NCBI GenBank assembly: GCA_965178125.1
Contig: OZ237761.1
Location: forward strand, 496,001 to 560,000
DNA: 64,000 nt
Reading direction: 5' to 3'
Source: Bilabrum cf. latius
Taxonomy: Eukaryota > Bigyra: Bicosoecida > Bigyra > Bicosoecida
Both the position numbers and the translations under genes were made by a program. How positions within the stretch are numbered: the stretch's first letter is position 1; each line of letters starts with the position of its first letter. Under the pieces are notes generated by a model, which was not told the DNA's origin, searched no databases, and saw nothing but the letters and a program-made list of their open reading frames with translations. Below are positions 20,823-31,000 of the stretch, piece after piece.

Positions 20823-23568
20823 ATGGTAGACTCTGCGATAGTTGGATTATCATGTCTATTTGCGGTGTCATTCATCTGGAATATTGCTATGGTGTATCTC
20901 ATGTGCCGACTGGACCCCGAGCTGCCAAATGGCCTGTCTCGGACTCTCTATGCTATAGTGTGCGGAGACGCGAGCAATCGGCCGAGCGACAAGTATGCTA
21001 TGCGTAAAACTATCGATGATGAGGGTGATGGGGGTGCTGCTGGGCGTGGTCAGGGCCAAGAGTCCAAGGAAGCTCCACCAAGACAGCAGTCTGTTCGAAA
21101 GCACAAGCGCAAGGCAACCCTCCTGACCGTTGACGACGTTCTCAGCACAAACCAGTAGTGGGAGATCGATCCAAACAAGCTCAGGATGAAAAGCATAATT
21201 GGCAAAGGCAACTTTGGGTGAGGCGGCCAGCCTGGCTGCACGCACAACCGATACGTTTGCCCTCTAGTCGATTGCACCACCCACCACGTCTGGTCCATGC
21301 AACGGGTGATAGTTTGAAGCTTTGTTTCGTCTAATTTTGAATTTCTTTCAACTGCAGGGAAGTATGGCTGGCGCTGTGGCTCGGTTCACCCGTTGCTGTG
21401 AAAACTATTCTGGCACGATTGCAGGACAAAGAGAAGCTTGTGGACAGATTTATCCAAGAAATTATTATGATGAGGTAAGTTGACATCAAAGCAACAATAG
21501 CAATCTGACGAATCGCTTGCCTAACGCTCGCACCTGTTGCCATGGAGTCTCGCCACGTCGCAGCGTGCTTCATCACCCGAACGTGGTCTTGTTCCTGGGT
21601 GCATGCACAAAGAAGCCCAATTTGTGTCTCGTGCTGGAATATTGTACACATAGATCCCTGCATCACTTCCTGAAGAACGAGGACAAGCATCACATCCGCA
21701 TCACAATGTCGCACGTGCTCCGCTTCGCGCTTGACATCGCTCGAGGGGTGTACTACCTGCACCGCAAGCAGAGCATCGTGCAGCGCGATCTGAAGGCAAG
21801 AAACATCCTCGTGGATGAGTCCCTCAACGCCAAGGTGGCCGATTTCGGGCTGTCGAGGGTGATCGACGAGGAGGAGGCGAACAAGCTCACGGCCTGCGGG
21901 ACCCCGGCGTGGACCGCTCCAGAGGTGGTGCGCATGGAGCAGTACACGGAGAAAGTGGACGTGTACAGCTTCGGCATCATCATGTGGGAGCTCATCACGC
22001 GCCAGGAACCATACGGCGGCAGGAAGGGCGTGCAGATCGCTTACGCTGCAGCCGAGCAGGGCTTGAGGCCGGACATTCCCTCGTACTGTCCTTAGGACTA
22101 TGCCGACCTCATGCAGGAGTGCTGGCAGGACCAGCCGGACGATCGACCGACCTTCTCCAACATCCTGAAGCGGCTATTTCAGCTGAAGAAGCGAGCGGAC
22201 GCGGTGGCCCAGAACGCCCTGCCCGTCCTCAAGCGCGCATACCAGCAGGCAGAGGCTGCGGCGGCCGCAGAGAATGGCACCGTTGTCAATATCAACGCAA
22301 CCGTGGGGCGGCCGGCCGGACCCCGGGCCAGCGCGGCGACAGGGTCCGCCACGGGGTCGGCAGGGGCTGCTGTATCCTCGGCGACTGGTGGTGCTGCTGC
22401 TGGGGGCTCTGCAGGGGGCGGTGAGGACCTGGAGCTGCCGAGGCCTCCCCCCGGGAGCGTGGGGTCGGCCACGGGAACTGCCGCGGGCCACAGCGGGGGC
22501 TCTGCCTCTGGCTCTGCCACTGGTGGGGCGGGGCAGGTGGGTTTGAGCGACAAGGGCCAGTCGGGCAAGTCATTCGAAGTGCTCCCCACCGCGCAGGAGG
22601 GGCGAGGCATTGGCGATAGGAATGGAAATGGGGATGGAGATGCGGGTGGGTCCGAGACAGATGGCGGGATTGCCCTTGGTGGGTCCTTGCTTTCGTTTGG
22701 AGGGCCCCTCGGATCCACTACCGCCAGCGTAGTAGCAGGAGGAGGAGGGCAGCAGCAGTCGGGGCAGCCGGAAGGCAGCAGCGGCGCCGATGATGTCTCG
22801 CCCGTAATCACGCCCGCGGCCTCCCGCGCGGAGAGCATGCTGGTGCCGGGCACTGGCAGCAGCGATGCCATCCAGGGCCGCAGGCCTGGCCTCACGCGGG
22901 AGAACACATCGAGGGGGGACAGGGAACTCAGGGAACACTTTGGACCTCTTCCGCGGGGCATCGACCGCACCAAGAGCACGAACACGATGTCCAGGTCAGT
23001 GAGCAGCCGGGGTGACTCGGTCAGCAAGCACGGGGGCAGCGGGGGCAAAGACGCCCTTGCGGCCGGCTCTTCGGAAGCAGGCAGGGACGAGGGCGAGGAC
23101 GAGGAGAAGGAGAGAGAGAGGGAGGAGAGGAGGAAGAAGAGAAGGGAGGCGAAGAGGAACGAGGCGTTAGAGGCGGTTCAGTCGGCTCTGGCCCAGGGGG
23201 TGGTGCAGGTGCAGGCGCCCGATGCCGAGGTTGGGTGGGACGGGAGCGTGTCAAGTGATGACGAGGACGAGGACGAGGGCAAGGGCTAGGGCGGGGAAGA
23301 GGAGAGGAGGGTGGGGCGGGCTGGTGCCGGCAGCGGGTCTGCGTAGGCGTGGGATGAAGAGACCGGTGGGGCGGGTGTGGGAGGCGGGGCAGCGGGGGCT
23401 GCGCGTGGTGCTGCTACTTCAGCTTCCGAGTCGGGCGGGGGCCATCGGGGAAGAGATGGTTCGGTCGCTGTCCCAGTTGGATCGCAGCATGGTGCTGGCG
23501 GCCAGCAGGGAGCGAGGCAGAGTTAGGTATAGGGCGATTTCTTGCCTGGCACCGTGCCGATGGGATGA
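20823..23568 (+). CDS. Membrane-anchored TKL-type protein kinase
   Basis: 838 residues from three exons (20823-21217, 21358-21474, 21564-23568) whose GT-AG junctions restore the frame exactly. The start at 20823 gives MVDSAIVGLSCLFAVSFIWN, a single membrane anchor; there is room for little upstream. After a basic juxtamembrane stretch comes the kinase (residues ~118-395): IIGKGNFGEVWLA, AVKTI (catalytic Lys), MMSVLHHPNVVLFLGACT, VADFGLSR, GTPAWTAPEV, VYSFGIIMWELITRQEPYGG and CWQDQPDDRPTF. This is the RAF/MLK-like TKL pattern. The usual HRD motif reads QRD (VQRDLKARN, codon CAG at 21781). The remaining ~440 residues are Gly/Ala/Ser-rich and disordered. TAG codons at 21156 (just before WEIDPNKL), 22093 (CP-TAG-DYADLMQECW, mid-kinase), 23287, 23344, 23524 and 23530 are read through; the stop is TGA. 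Confidence 0.88.
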
Positions 23569-23687
23569 CCCTCAGGATAGTACCGAACTGGATGCTGGTC
23601 TGATGATGTCCGGGTAACCGCACGGTGCGAGTAGCAGGAAAGTTGCCTGTACAATCTGATGGTATACAACTTCAGCTGTTTGATTCT

Positions 23688-24407
23688 TTATTTTCTCTGC
23701 TTGACCACTGCAAGCCTCGCAAGGTCCTCTGCCACCAGCCTCGCCCCGTGGTCCTGCAGCACTCCCACGCATTCCTGGTGCCCATTGCCGATAGAAGCCA
23801 GCAGCGGCGACCCCATCTCCCCATTGCCTACATTTCCCTTGATTGCTAGCCCGCCCGCAAGTTTGCCCAGCCTCAGCCTCCTGGCCAGCTCCATGGGCCT
23901 GCCCTCGGCAGCTGCCTTGAACACCATGCTTGCGTCCCTCTTGGCCTCCACTGCCCTCCTCCAAGCCGCCACCCGCCTCGCCCTAGCGATTCTCGGCCAA
24001 GGACTATACTTTTGAAAATCTTGGAATAAGGGACCGAGGTGTTTTTTGGCCTCGTCCCAGCACCAGTACAGGATGCGTTGCATGCACAGCTCCGCATCGT
24101 CCTCGCCTTCTCGCAGAGCTTGTCGCAGCCGTACCCTGCTGTCAGAGTTAGCCAGCTCCTGGAGGCTCATTCTAGGAATGATGGGATCTTTTTCGTTGAT
24201 TTTCATGCGCCACGCAGGGTTACCGTCGCGATCCTTATCGGCCGGGTCCACACCGGCCCGAAGAAGCAGTAGAGCGACGGCTGGGTTCTGATCGCGGCCT
24301 GTATGAAATGCCGAATGTAGAGGGCTCCAACGCCACTGCGCTCGGTAGGGCCAATTGAATACACCTTTATTCCATGCCTGCGTCTCCGCTGTGTTCAAGA
24401 CGTCCAC
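23688..24407 (-). CDS. N-terminally truncated ankyrin-family copy
   Basis: About 240 residues ending in TAA (23688-23690). The C-terminal part matches the intact ankyrin gene at 14786-17215: WRRAVEAKRDASMVFKAA, GRPMELARRLRLGKLAGGL, GSPLLASIGNGHQECVGVL. Only one or two ankyrin repeats remain upstream (WSPLHSAFHTGRDQNPAVAL). The frame runs back to an in-frame TGA near 24440 without any ATG. The start is therefore missing, supplied by an unseen exon, or an internal ATG is used. No TAG codon is present. It is either a truncated duplicate or a short spliced paralogue; the sequence is less eroded than the copy at 17589-18440. Confidence 0.55.
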   Translation of the reverse strand: MDVLNTAETQAWNKGVFNWPYRAQWRWSPLHSAFHTGRDQNPAVALLLLRAGVDPADKDRDGNPAWRMKINEKDPIIPRMSLQELANSDSRVRLRQALREGEDDAELCMQRILYWCWDEAKKHLGPLFQDFQKYSPWPRIARARRVAAWRRAVEAKRDASMVFKAAAEGRPMELARRLRLGKLAGGLAIKGNVGNGEMGSPLLASIGNGHQECVGVLQDHGARLVAEDLARLAVVKQRK

Positions 24408-25174
24408 AACTACTGACTCACCAAGGTCTTGTGGCCGACATCAACCCCGCAGGCAAGCACACAACTTAGTGCGCACACCTGACCACCCTCGCAGCACCTC
24501 GAAATCGCAACCCATCGCCCCTGCAACATTTGATGCCACAAGACCATATGCGTACCGTTAAAGCTGCCTCGGGCCAGAGCAGACGAAACGCGATCACAAC
24601 CTCACCCAGCCAGCTGGTTCATCGAGCTTTTTTCTGAACGATGGGTCACGCACATCAACCATAAAGTCCTTATTTGTTGTGTCTGCGAAACATAAAGGGG
24701 AATGACAGGCTAATTCGCACGGGCTAGAGGACCGCGACAATCGCTTGTTTGCATGCATTCGCTTGCATACCTGGCCATTCCCTCGAATTAATCCCATGGC
24801 ACTTGTGTTCTCCATTACCTAAGGCAGGAATGTCCATAACCCTTGATCAAGCGTTGCTGTTCCAGACTGCTAGGATGCGGATCAGATGCGGATCCGACAG
24901 GCAGCATCATGCAAACATGATATTCGATTTAAGCAAAGTGCAAAGTTTGTTTGTATCTCTAGGCATTGCCAAGTCTACCATTCCTGATCAAGGTGGCTTA
25001 CGAGGACTTCAAGTGTTCTTCTCAGGCTTGCTTAGTTGCTTGGTGGGTGCTTCTGCTTCAAGTTGCAGCTGTAACTTTGTCTCGGTTGAAGAGTGACGGG
25101 CTGAGCTTGCCCCATCCCTTCTCTCCCAGAATTCCTCTCATTTCTGAGCCAATGCAAGAGCTAGCCGATACCAC
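24408..25174. other. Intergenic region, no gene seen
   Basis: About 770 AT-richer bases between the truncated ankyrin copy and the acidic-protein gene. Short open frames here have no coding character, and I found no missing 5' exon for the ankyrin copy. No RNA gene or repeat recognised. Confidence 0.45.
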
Positions 25175-26698
25175 TCAATCCTCTTCGTCCTCGTCCTCAT
25201 CCTCACCATCCTCGGGGGGATCCACCTTGGGCACCTCTACCTCCGTGCTGAACAGCGGGGCGACGTACTCGTCCTCGAGCAGCTTCTCCGCAAAGCTCTC
25301 GATCGTCACGCGGTCCGGACCATCGTACACGGGTGCCTCGGCCTTCTGGGCTCCGGCACCCTCCCCTGCCTCCTCGTCCTCCTCCTCCCCGCCATCCTCG
25401 TCTTCGTCGTCCCCGCCGCCGCCAAGCTTCCAGGCATCGGACTTTCGCCACTGCGAACAAGATCAAACACAAATATGAAGAAGAAGCTCATATGCCTGGA
25501 TAATAGAGAGAGCGCGCCGTGAATTGACGCCGCCACCAGGGTGTCAGGGTAGAACGCTCGATGCCTTGCACTGCGAGGAGAAGGAGAAACCCAGAGAAAA
25601 GTCACGTGCACTCACCGCTCGCCGCAAATGCGTCCACTGCATCGCTTCGAACTACCCCGGCGGTGTGACTAGTGCGAGGGCCTTGCTGAGGCTGTGCTCG
25701 TCGATGCCCCCGCATGTGGTGGGGTCGTAGCAAGACAGCGCGCTGCGTTGCAAGGGGGAAGAAAAAGGACAGGAGGATAGAGGGAGGAGAGGAAGGGTGG
25801 CTGGAACGAGGATGGTATACACCGATGCTGCTATCAAGTGCTGAAATTGGCGCGCTGCAATCAAGAGCTCCTCTGGCACATCATCGGTGTCATCATCATG
25901 CGCAGAACTGCTAGAAGGAGCTGCAGCGGGCTGTCGGTGCAGTTGGCGAAGCAGCAGCAAGCAGCAGCGGACGAATTTGTTCTCACTATCGCAAGGCGGG
26001 CTCTCCGTATCCCCTGGTTACCAGAAATAGTCGGATCAGCATGTCCGCTCCATCCGTAGACGGAGCAGGTGCTTGCTCGCCTTCCGCCGCCTGCGCCTCC
26101 CCGTCGGCATCGCCGCCCGAGGACACGTCGACTGGATCGGTCCCGGAGCAAGCGGCCACGAGATTCCATACCTCTGCATAATTCTTGGTGTATTCTTTCG
26201 GGGCCGGTGGCGCCGGTGGAGCAGCCTCCCCATCCTCTTCACCCCCGTCCTCGCCGTCTGCGCTGCCATCACCGTCCTCGCCATCTTCAGCGTCCTCGTT
26301 GTCACCGCCTCCTTCATCTCCATCCTCATCGCCGTCCTTTTCTTCTCCATCGCCAGCATCTTCTGCCGGTGGTGGTGCTTCAACTTCTACTTCTTTGTCA
26401 ATGCCTAGAGAAACGCAGACCTACTGAAACGAATCCGACGACAACTGCACAGATCCAGACATACCACCGGAACCATTCACCTACTCCTTGAATGCAGCCA
26501 GTGCGGCATCGGGATCATCTGCGAGGGTTGTACGGTTCACAGAGAGCCAAATTCACCAAGTGCAACCGTGGATTCGACTTGTTGCGGGTCTTCGTGCTGC
26601 CAGCAAGGCTACAATGGCTCACATTCCGACATGGACGCTACCTTAGCAATGGCTTTAGATAATACAACGAGTTTTTCATCAAGTTGAGGCTTCGACAT
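25175..26698 (-). CDS. Six-exon acidic protein, head-to-head with enkurin
   Basis: Not assigned to a family. Start ATG 26698 (MSKPQLDEKLVVLSKAIAK), stop TGA 25175-25177, ~330 residues. Proposed exons, all GT-AG and in matching phase: about 26622-26698 (first donor uncertain by a few tens of bases), 26465-26518, 26022-26404, 25821-25930, 25616-25742 and 25175-25450. They read DDPDAALAAFKE-TAG-VNGSGG, a long Asp/Glu-rich tract, KEYTKNYAEVWNLVAACSG, then DDVPEELLIAARQFQHLIAA, and a segment YDPTTCGGIDEHSLSKALAL that faintly resembles an EF-hand, then VTPPG-TAG-FEAMQWTHLRRA. The last exon is WRKSDAWKLGGGG, an acidic run, then DRVTIESFAEKLLEDEYVAP. Two TAG codons are read as Gln. The shared 106-base upstream region with enkurin suggests, but does not show, a ciliary role. 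Confidence 0.6.
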
Positions 26699-26804
26699 TC
26701 TCGTAGGAGCAAACACTTGTAAAAAATGTGACCGTTCGCAGGCTTTGTGGCGTGTGCTTTAAATTTGCGCAACGGACTGAAACTAGTTTGCAGTCGTATC
26801 CCTC

Positions 26805-27719
26805 ATGGCTGCCCGCGGTGGTGCATCTACTATGGCATCAATGGGAGAAGAAAACATATATAATTGGATCAAGCGGGAGGCAGAGGCTCCTCCGAAGCCA
26901 AAGATGTATCGAAGCAAGTTTAGGGGCAAGGCGACAGACGTGACCTACTCCACCCTCAAACCTGCCAAAACAAAGTTAGCTGCCGCCACCATGGGAAGAA
27001 CAGTGAAGGGAACAGTTAACCCGAAAAAGTTTCTCAAGAGAGGCGAGAAAATGCCACGGGCTGCAGACCCTCGAGTCCTACGTGAGTTGCAGACTTTTGT
27101 TTGCTTTGCATGGGAAGCTTCTACCACCGCCCAAAGCACTAGACTTGTACATTCAGATTTATATGAAGCATATTTATTCTTTTCTGTCGCAGCCAAGCGA
27201 TTTAAGAGAAAGGATCCTGTTCGGAAGCCGCCGGTCCCTTCCAAGGACGACAGACCGGTATTGGCTGCCAAGGGCAGCAAGGACTACGTGGTGTCCAACG
27301 CGCTGGAAAACATCCTAGCCGTGCCACCTTAGCGACCAGCAGAGCCGGACTACCGCCACAAGGAGGACTACGGGAAGGTGCCCGAGTACCTGGAGGTGAT
27401 CAAGCAGGAGGTGGAGGAGGAGAAGGAGCTGTTCGACACGATGATCGCGCAGGCCGAGCTCCAGGAAAGGGAGGATCACGGCGAGGCAGTGGCCAGGCGA
27501 ATGCCGGAGGAAGAAAGGGAGGAGCTGCTGGAGGCCCTGAAGGCCAAGTGGGACGACGTCAACGAGGAGTACCAGAAGATCTCGCACCAGACCATCTCGA
27601 CCAGCAACGCGACGATCGGACAGGTGCGCAAGAAGGAGGAGTGCGAGAGGCAGCTGGACCAGCTGGAGAAGGATATCGAGAGACTCAGCAAAAAGGGCCC
27701 CATCTTCGTGGTCGACTGA
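26805..27719 (+). CDS. ENKUR: Enkurin, ciliary microtubule inner protein
   Basis: 267 residues from exons 26805-27081 and 27193-27719. The 111-base intron (GTGAGT...GTCGCAG) is a multiple of three with no in-frame stop. The N-terminus has ENIYNWIKREAEAPPKPKMY, the enkurin opening that precedes proline-rich binding sites, then MGRTVKGTVNPKKFLKRGEK and RKPPVPSKDDRPV. The C-terminal enkurin domain reads EDYGKVPEYLEVIKQEVEEE, RMPEEEREELLEALKAKWDD, VNEEYQKIS and ends RQLDQLEKDIERLSKKGPIF. Homologues sit inside doublet microtubules of motile cilia. A TAG at 27330-27332, after ALENILAVPP, falls in the variable linker between the two halves; with the standard code the conserved domain would be cut off. 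The stop is TGA 27717-27719. Confidence 0.93.
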
Positions 27720-27996
27720 GCGTCTGTGAGATGAAGTTGGGCCAGGCGGGAGGCCTGGAGGATCTGAGGGTGCCCTGTGCTAGGTTGTCTGGTCTACCGA
27801 GGGGCTTGCTACTCGCTCGATGCATTCGTTGAAACATTAGTTCATATCGAATCTCTTGCGTAGTTTAGCTCAATGGCTCGGGTTGCCCAGCTGGGCACCT
27901 GCCATGTTTGCGTGGCATGATCGATCGGATCATCAATTTCGTGAGGCATGCCCGTCGACTTGAATTCAGAAACACCGCTTGTTTGGAGCGAAACTG

Positions 27997-28026
27997 ATGT
28001 AGAAAAGCTTGTTCTCATTTTTTAAC
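27997..28026 (+). other. PIP box at the MSH6 N-terminus containing TAG
   Basis: Codons read M-TAG-K-S-L-F-S-F-F-N. The PCNA-interacting consensus is Q-x-x-[ILM]-x-x-[FY]-[FY]; Leu at +3 and the Phe pair at +6/+7 are exact, so the TAG occupies the Gln position. In MSH6 of other eukaryotes the same motif lies within the first few residues. Confidence 0.9.
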
Positions 28027-31000
28027 AAGCCATCAAAGCCTAGCGACGGTGGCAGCGCACCAAGAGCAACACCTTAGAAGGCTGTGAAAGTAAGCTGATG
28101 GTGCTAAATTCAAACTGAGATTCAGCCGCTGACATTGCTGCTCGAGCTTGCGCACGCTGAATCTGTCTCTGTATTCCCTCACAGAGTGGTATCAATGAAA
28201 ATCAAGCGAAGAAAGCCCCAGGAGGTACCCCGTCGGCAGCCAGCAAAGCTGCGCCGAAACTCGAATCTGGGAAGGCAGGCGAGTTAGGAGCGTCTGTTGT
28301 CGGCCGTAGGGTTCGAATCTGGTGGCCCAAGATGAAGCAATTTTATGCAGCTCTGATCAAAAAGTTTGATGGGGCTCGAGACGAGCACTACATCCGGTAC
28401 GATGACGGCGAGGAGGAGTGGATCACACTTGCGCAAGAGAGAGTGAGCAGGGTTTTGGGAATCGCTGCAGTGCTGTTATGTTCTTGTCCACGCAGAAACC
28501 TCCGAGATATTCCCGCCTTTTATTCCGCAGTTCGAGCTCGAGGACACGACGGCTGCTACAACGCCCGCAAAAGGGGCGGCATCTCCAGGCCCATCCTCCA
28601 TGTCTATCCCAGGAGGATCCGCGGGAGGATCTGCGGAGCAGAAGCGAAAATCTAGCGGCAAAGCGACATCATCGGCTCGATCACCATCATCAGGCGCCGC
28701 TTAGGCCCCCATGGAAACCGGAGAGGGCGAGGGCGAGGGCGAGGGCGAGGACGCTGCCCTCCAGGGCATCACCTTCGACGAGGAGACGGACGAGGACGAA
28801 GATGAAGATGAAAAGGTCGGGGCCGCTGCGAGGCGATCCCGACTGAAGAAGAAGAGCGCTTCGAAGGCGAAGGGAAGCATCGGCAAGAAGAGGTCGCGCG
28901 CAGCCGTGCAGGACAGCGATGACGACGAGTACAGCGCCGGGGAGGACGAGGAGGAAGAGGACGACGACGACGAGGAATTCGAAGCCAACGTGGGAGCAGC
29001 ATCCGAGGACGATGGGGATGCAGGGCCTGGAAGCGAAGATGAAGATGAATACGACGACATGGTGGTGGCTCCCCCGAAGAAGAAGAAGGCGAGGAAAACG
29101 CCCGCCAAGGCCCGGTCGCCCCGAACACCAGCAAGCTCGGCATCGTCCGCTGTCGCTACGGCATCGGCGCGCAAGTCGTCTGCGTATGGGGACAGGGACT
29201 ATGCGGTGGACCCCGTGGATTCTCTGGCAGGCGCTGTCGGTTGGGAGAGGCGATCGGGGGGCGGGGTGCTCCACGGAGCTTCCGGGGCCATGGCGAGTGC
29301 AGGCGGCCCGTCTGCCTCTGCCTCCTCGTCCTCCTTTGTCGCTTCTGGCGGCAGCAGCGGGTCCTGGTCGACACCCGTGGCGGTCCCCGACACGCCGACG
29401 AAGCGCCCCCTGCCCGTCGGTTTCACCGAGAAGGAGATGGACAAGATGGTGCTGGGGCTGGGCCAGCACCACCACAACCGGTACAGCTTCCTGTGGCAGC
29501 CCAACAGGAAGGACGGCCACCGTCGGGCCCCTTCCCACCCCGACTACGACCCCAACACCCTGTGCGTCCCACCTGATTTCCTCAAGAGCCAGACCCCCGC
29601 CATGCGCCAGTGGTGGGAGATCAAGAGCAGGTACATGGACACCGTGCTCTGCTTCAAGGTGGGCAAGTTCTACGAGTGCTTCCACACGGACGCAGACGTC
29701 CTCGTCAAAGAGTGCGACTGCATCTACATGAAGGGGCTCAAGGCGCACGCGGGCTTCCCCGAGATCGCCTACGGGCGTATGTCGGAGGCTCTTGTGGCCC
29801 GTGGCTACAAGGTGGCTCGCGTGGAGCAGACGGAGACGCCTGCCCAGCTGGCCCAGCGGAAGAAGGAGACGCCAAGGGGCCAGAAGAAGCCGCAGGTAGT
29901 GCGCAGGGAGCTGTGCGGCCTGAAGTCAAAGGGGACGAGGGTCACTGGCCCGATGGACGTGGTGGAAGACGGGCCGGGGGGCGGGTCTTCGCCAGGTGCG
30001 ACGGCTGCGCTGGCTCGCGCTCGGGAAGCGGCCGGGGCCGCGCTTCCCTCTGATGCTGCCGTGCTTCTCGGCATCTTCGAGACCCCTCTGCAGCAAGCGG
30101 GAGAGGCCGGGGCGGCGACCCAGGGAACAAGCGCCCGGAGCCGTGGCCCGAACGACCCGGACGTGCGGATCGGCGCGTGCATGGTAGACGCCGCTTCCGG
30201 CCAGGTGTGGCTCTCGGAGTTCCTGGACAACTCGCAGCGCACGCGGTTGCGCACGCTAGCGGCGAGGGCGCAGGTGGTTGAGCTGCTCACCTGCGATGGC
30301 AACCTGACCGAACCTTCGGCGAGGTTCCTCCGTTTCGACTGCGCGACGGCCGTCCGCACGCAGCTCAAGCCCGGCAACCAGTTCTGGGGAGGGGCCAAGG
30401 CGGCCAAAGAGCTTGAAACCGCACCTTACTTCGCGGAGGCAGCGGGGGCTGCTGCGGGAGGAGCAGACGGCGATTCTGCCGCTTCCGGTTCTTGGCCCGC
30501 AGTGCTGCGATCCTGCGCTGATCTGGCCAAGGCGGCCGGTTACACGCCCAGCCAGAGCGCCGGTTCTGCCGACGCCGTGTGTGCCGATGTGGCACCGGGG
30601 GCGGGCGCGTTCGCTGCGTTCGCCGGCACGCTGGGTTACCTTCGCAGGTGCCTGATTGACCACTCCGTGCTGTCCATGGGGCGAGTCAGTGCCTACATGC
30701 ACGAGGCAGAGGTCAGCGCGGGCGGCGCAGCGTCCGGCGCAGGCGCGTCGCCCTCGGCTGCCGCTTCTTCTTCCTCCTCCGAGGCTGCTAGCGGAGATGC
30801 CGACGCTGTGTCGGCCGCAGCTACCGCGGCGTCCTTGCGACTAGACCCGCCCGGCCCCCGCATGGTGATGGACGGCAGCACGCTGGTGAACCTGGAGGTG
30901 CTCGCCAACTCGTTCGATGGGTCGATCAAAGGCTCGTTGCTGGAGTGCGTCGACAGCTGCGTCACGTCGGCCGGTCGCAGGAGGCTGCGCAAGTGGATGT

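Noticed and set aside
27860-27905. GCGTAGTTTAGCTCAATGGC, like the start of a tRNA
   Set aside because: The D-arm resemblance is good, but no T-arm or closing acceptor stem follows within 90 bases.
28305-28322. GGGTTCGAATC, like a tRNA T-arm
   Set aside because: It lies inside the MSH6 Tudor-domain codons (GRRVRIWWPK) and no matching acceptor stem, D-arm or anticodon arm is present around it.
28690-29748. Minus-strand open frame of ~350 residues across the MSH6 N-terminal region
   Set aside because: It is antisense to the MSH6 acidic linker and MutS domain I, which are unambiguous on the plus strand.
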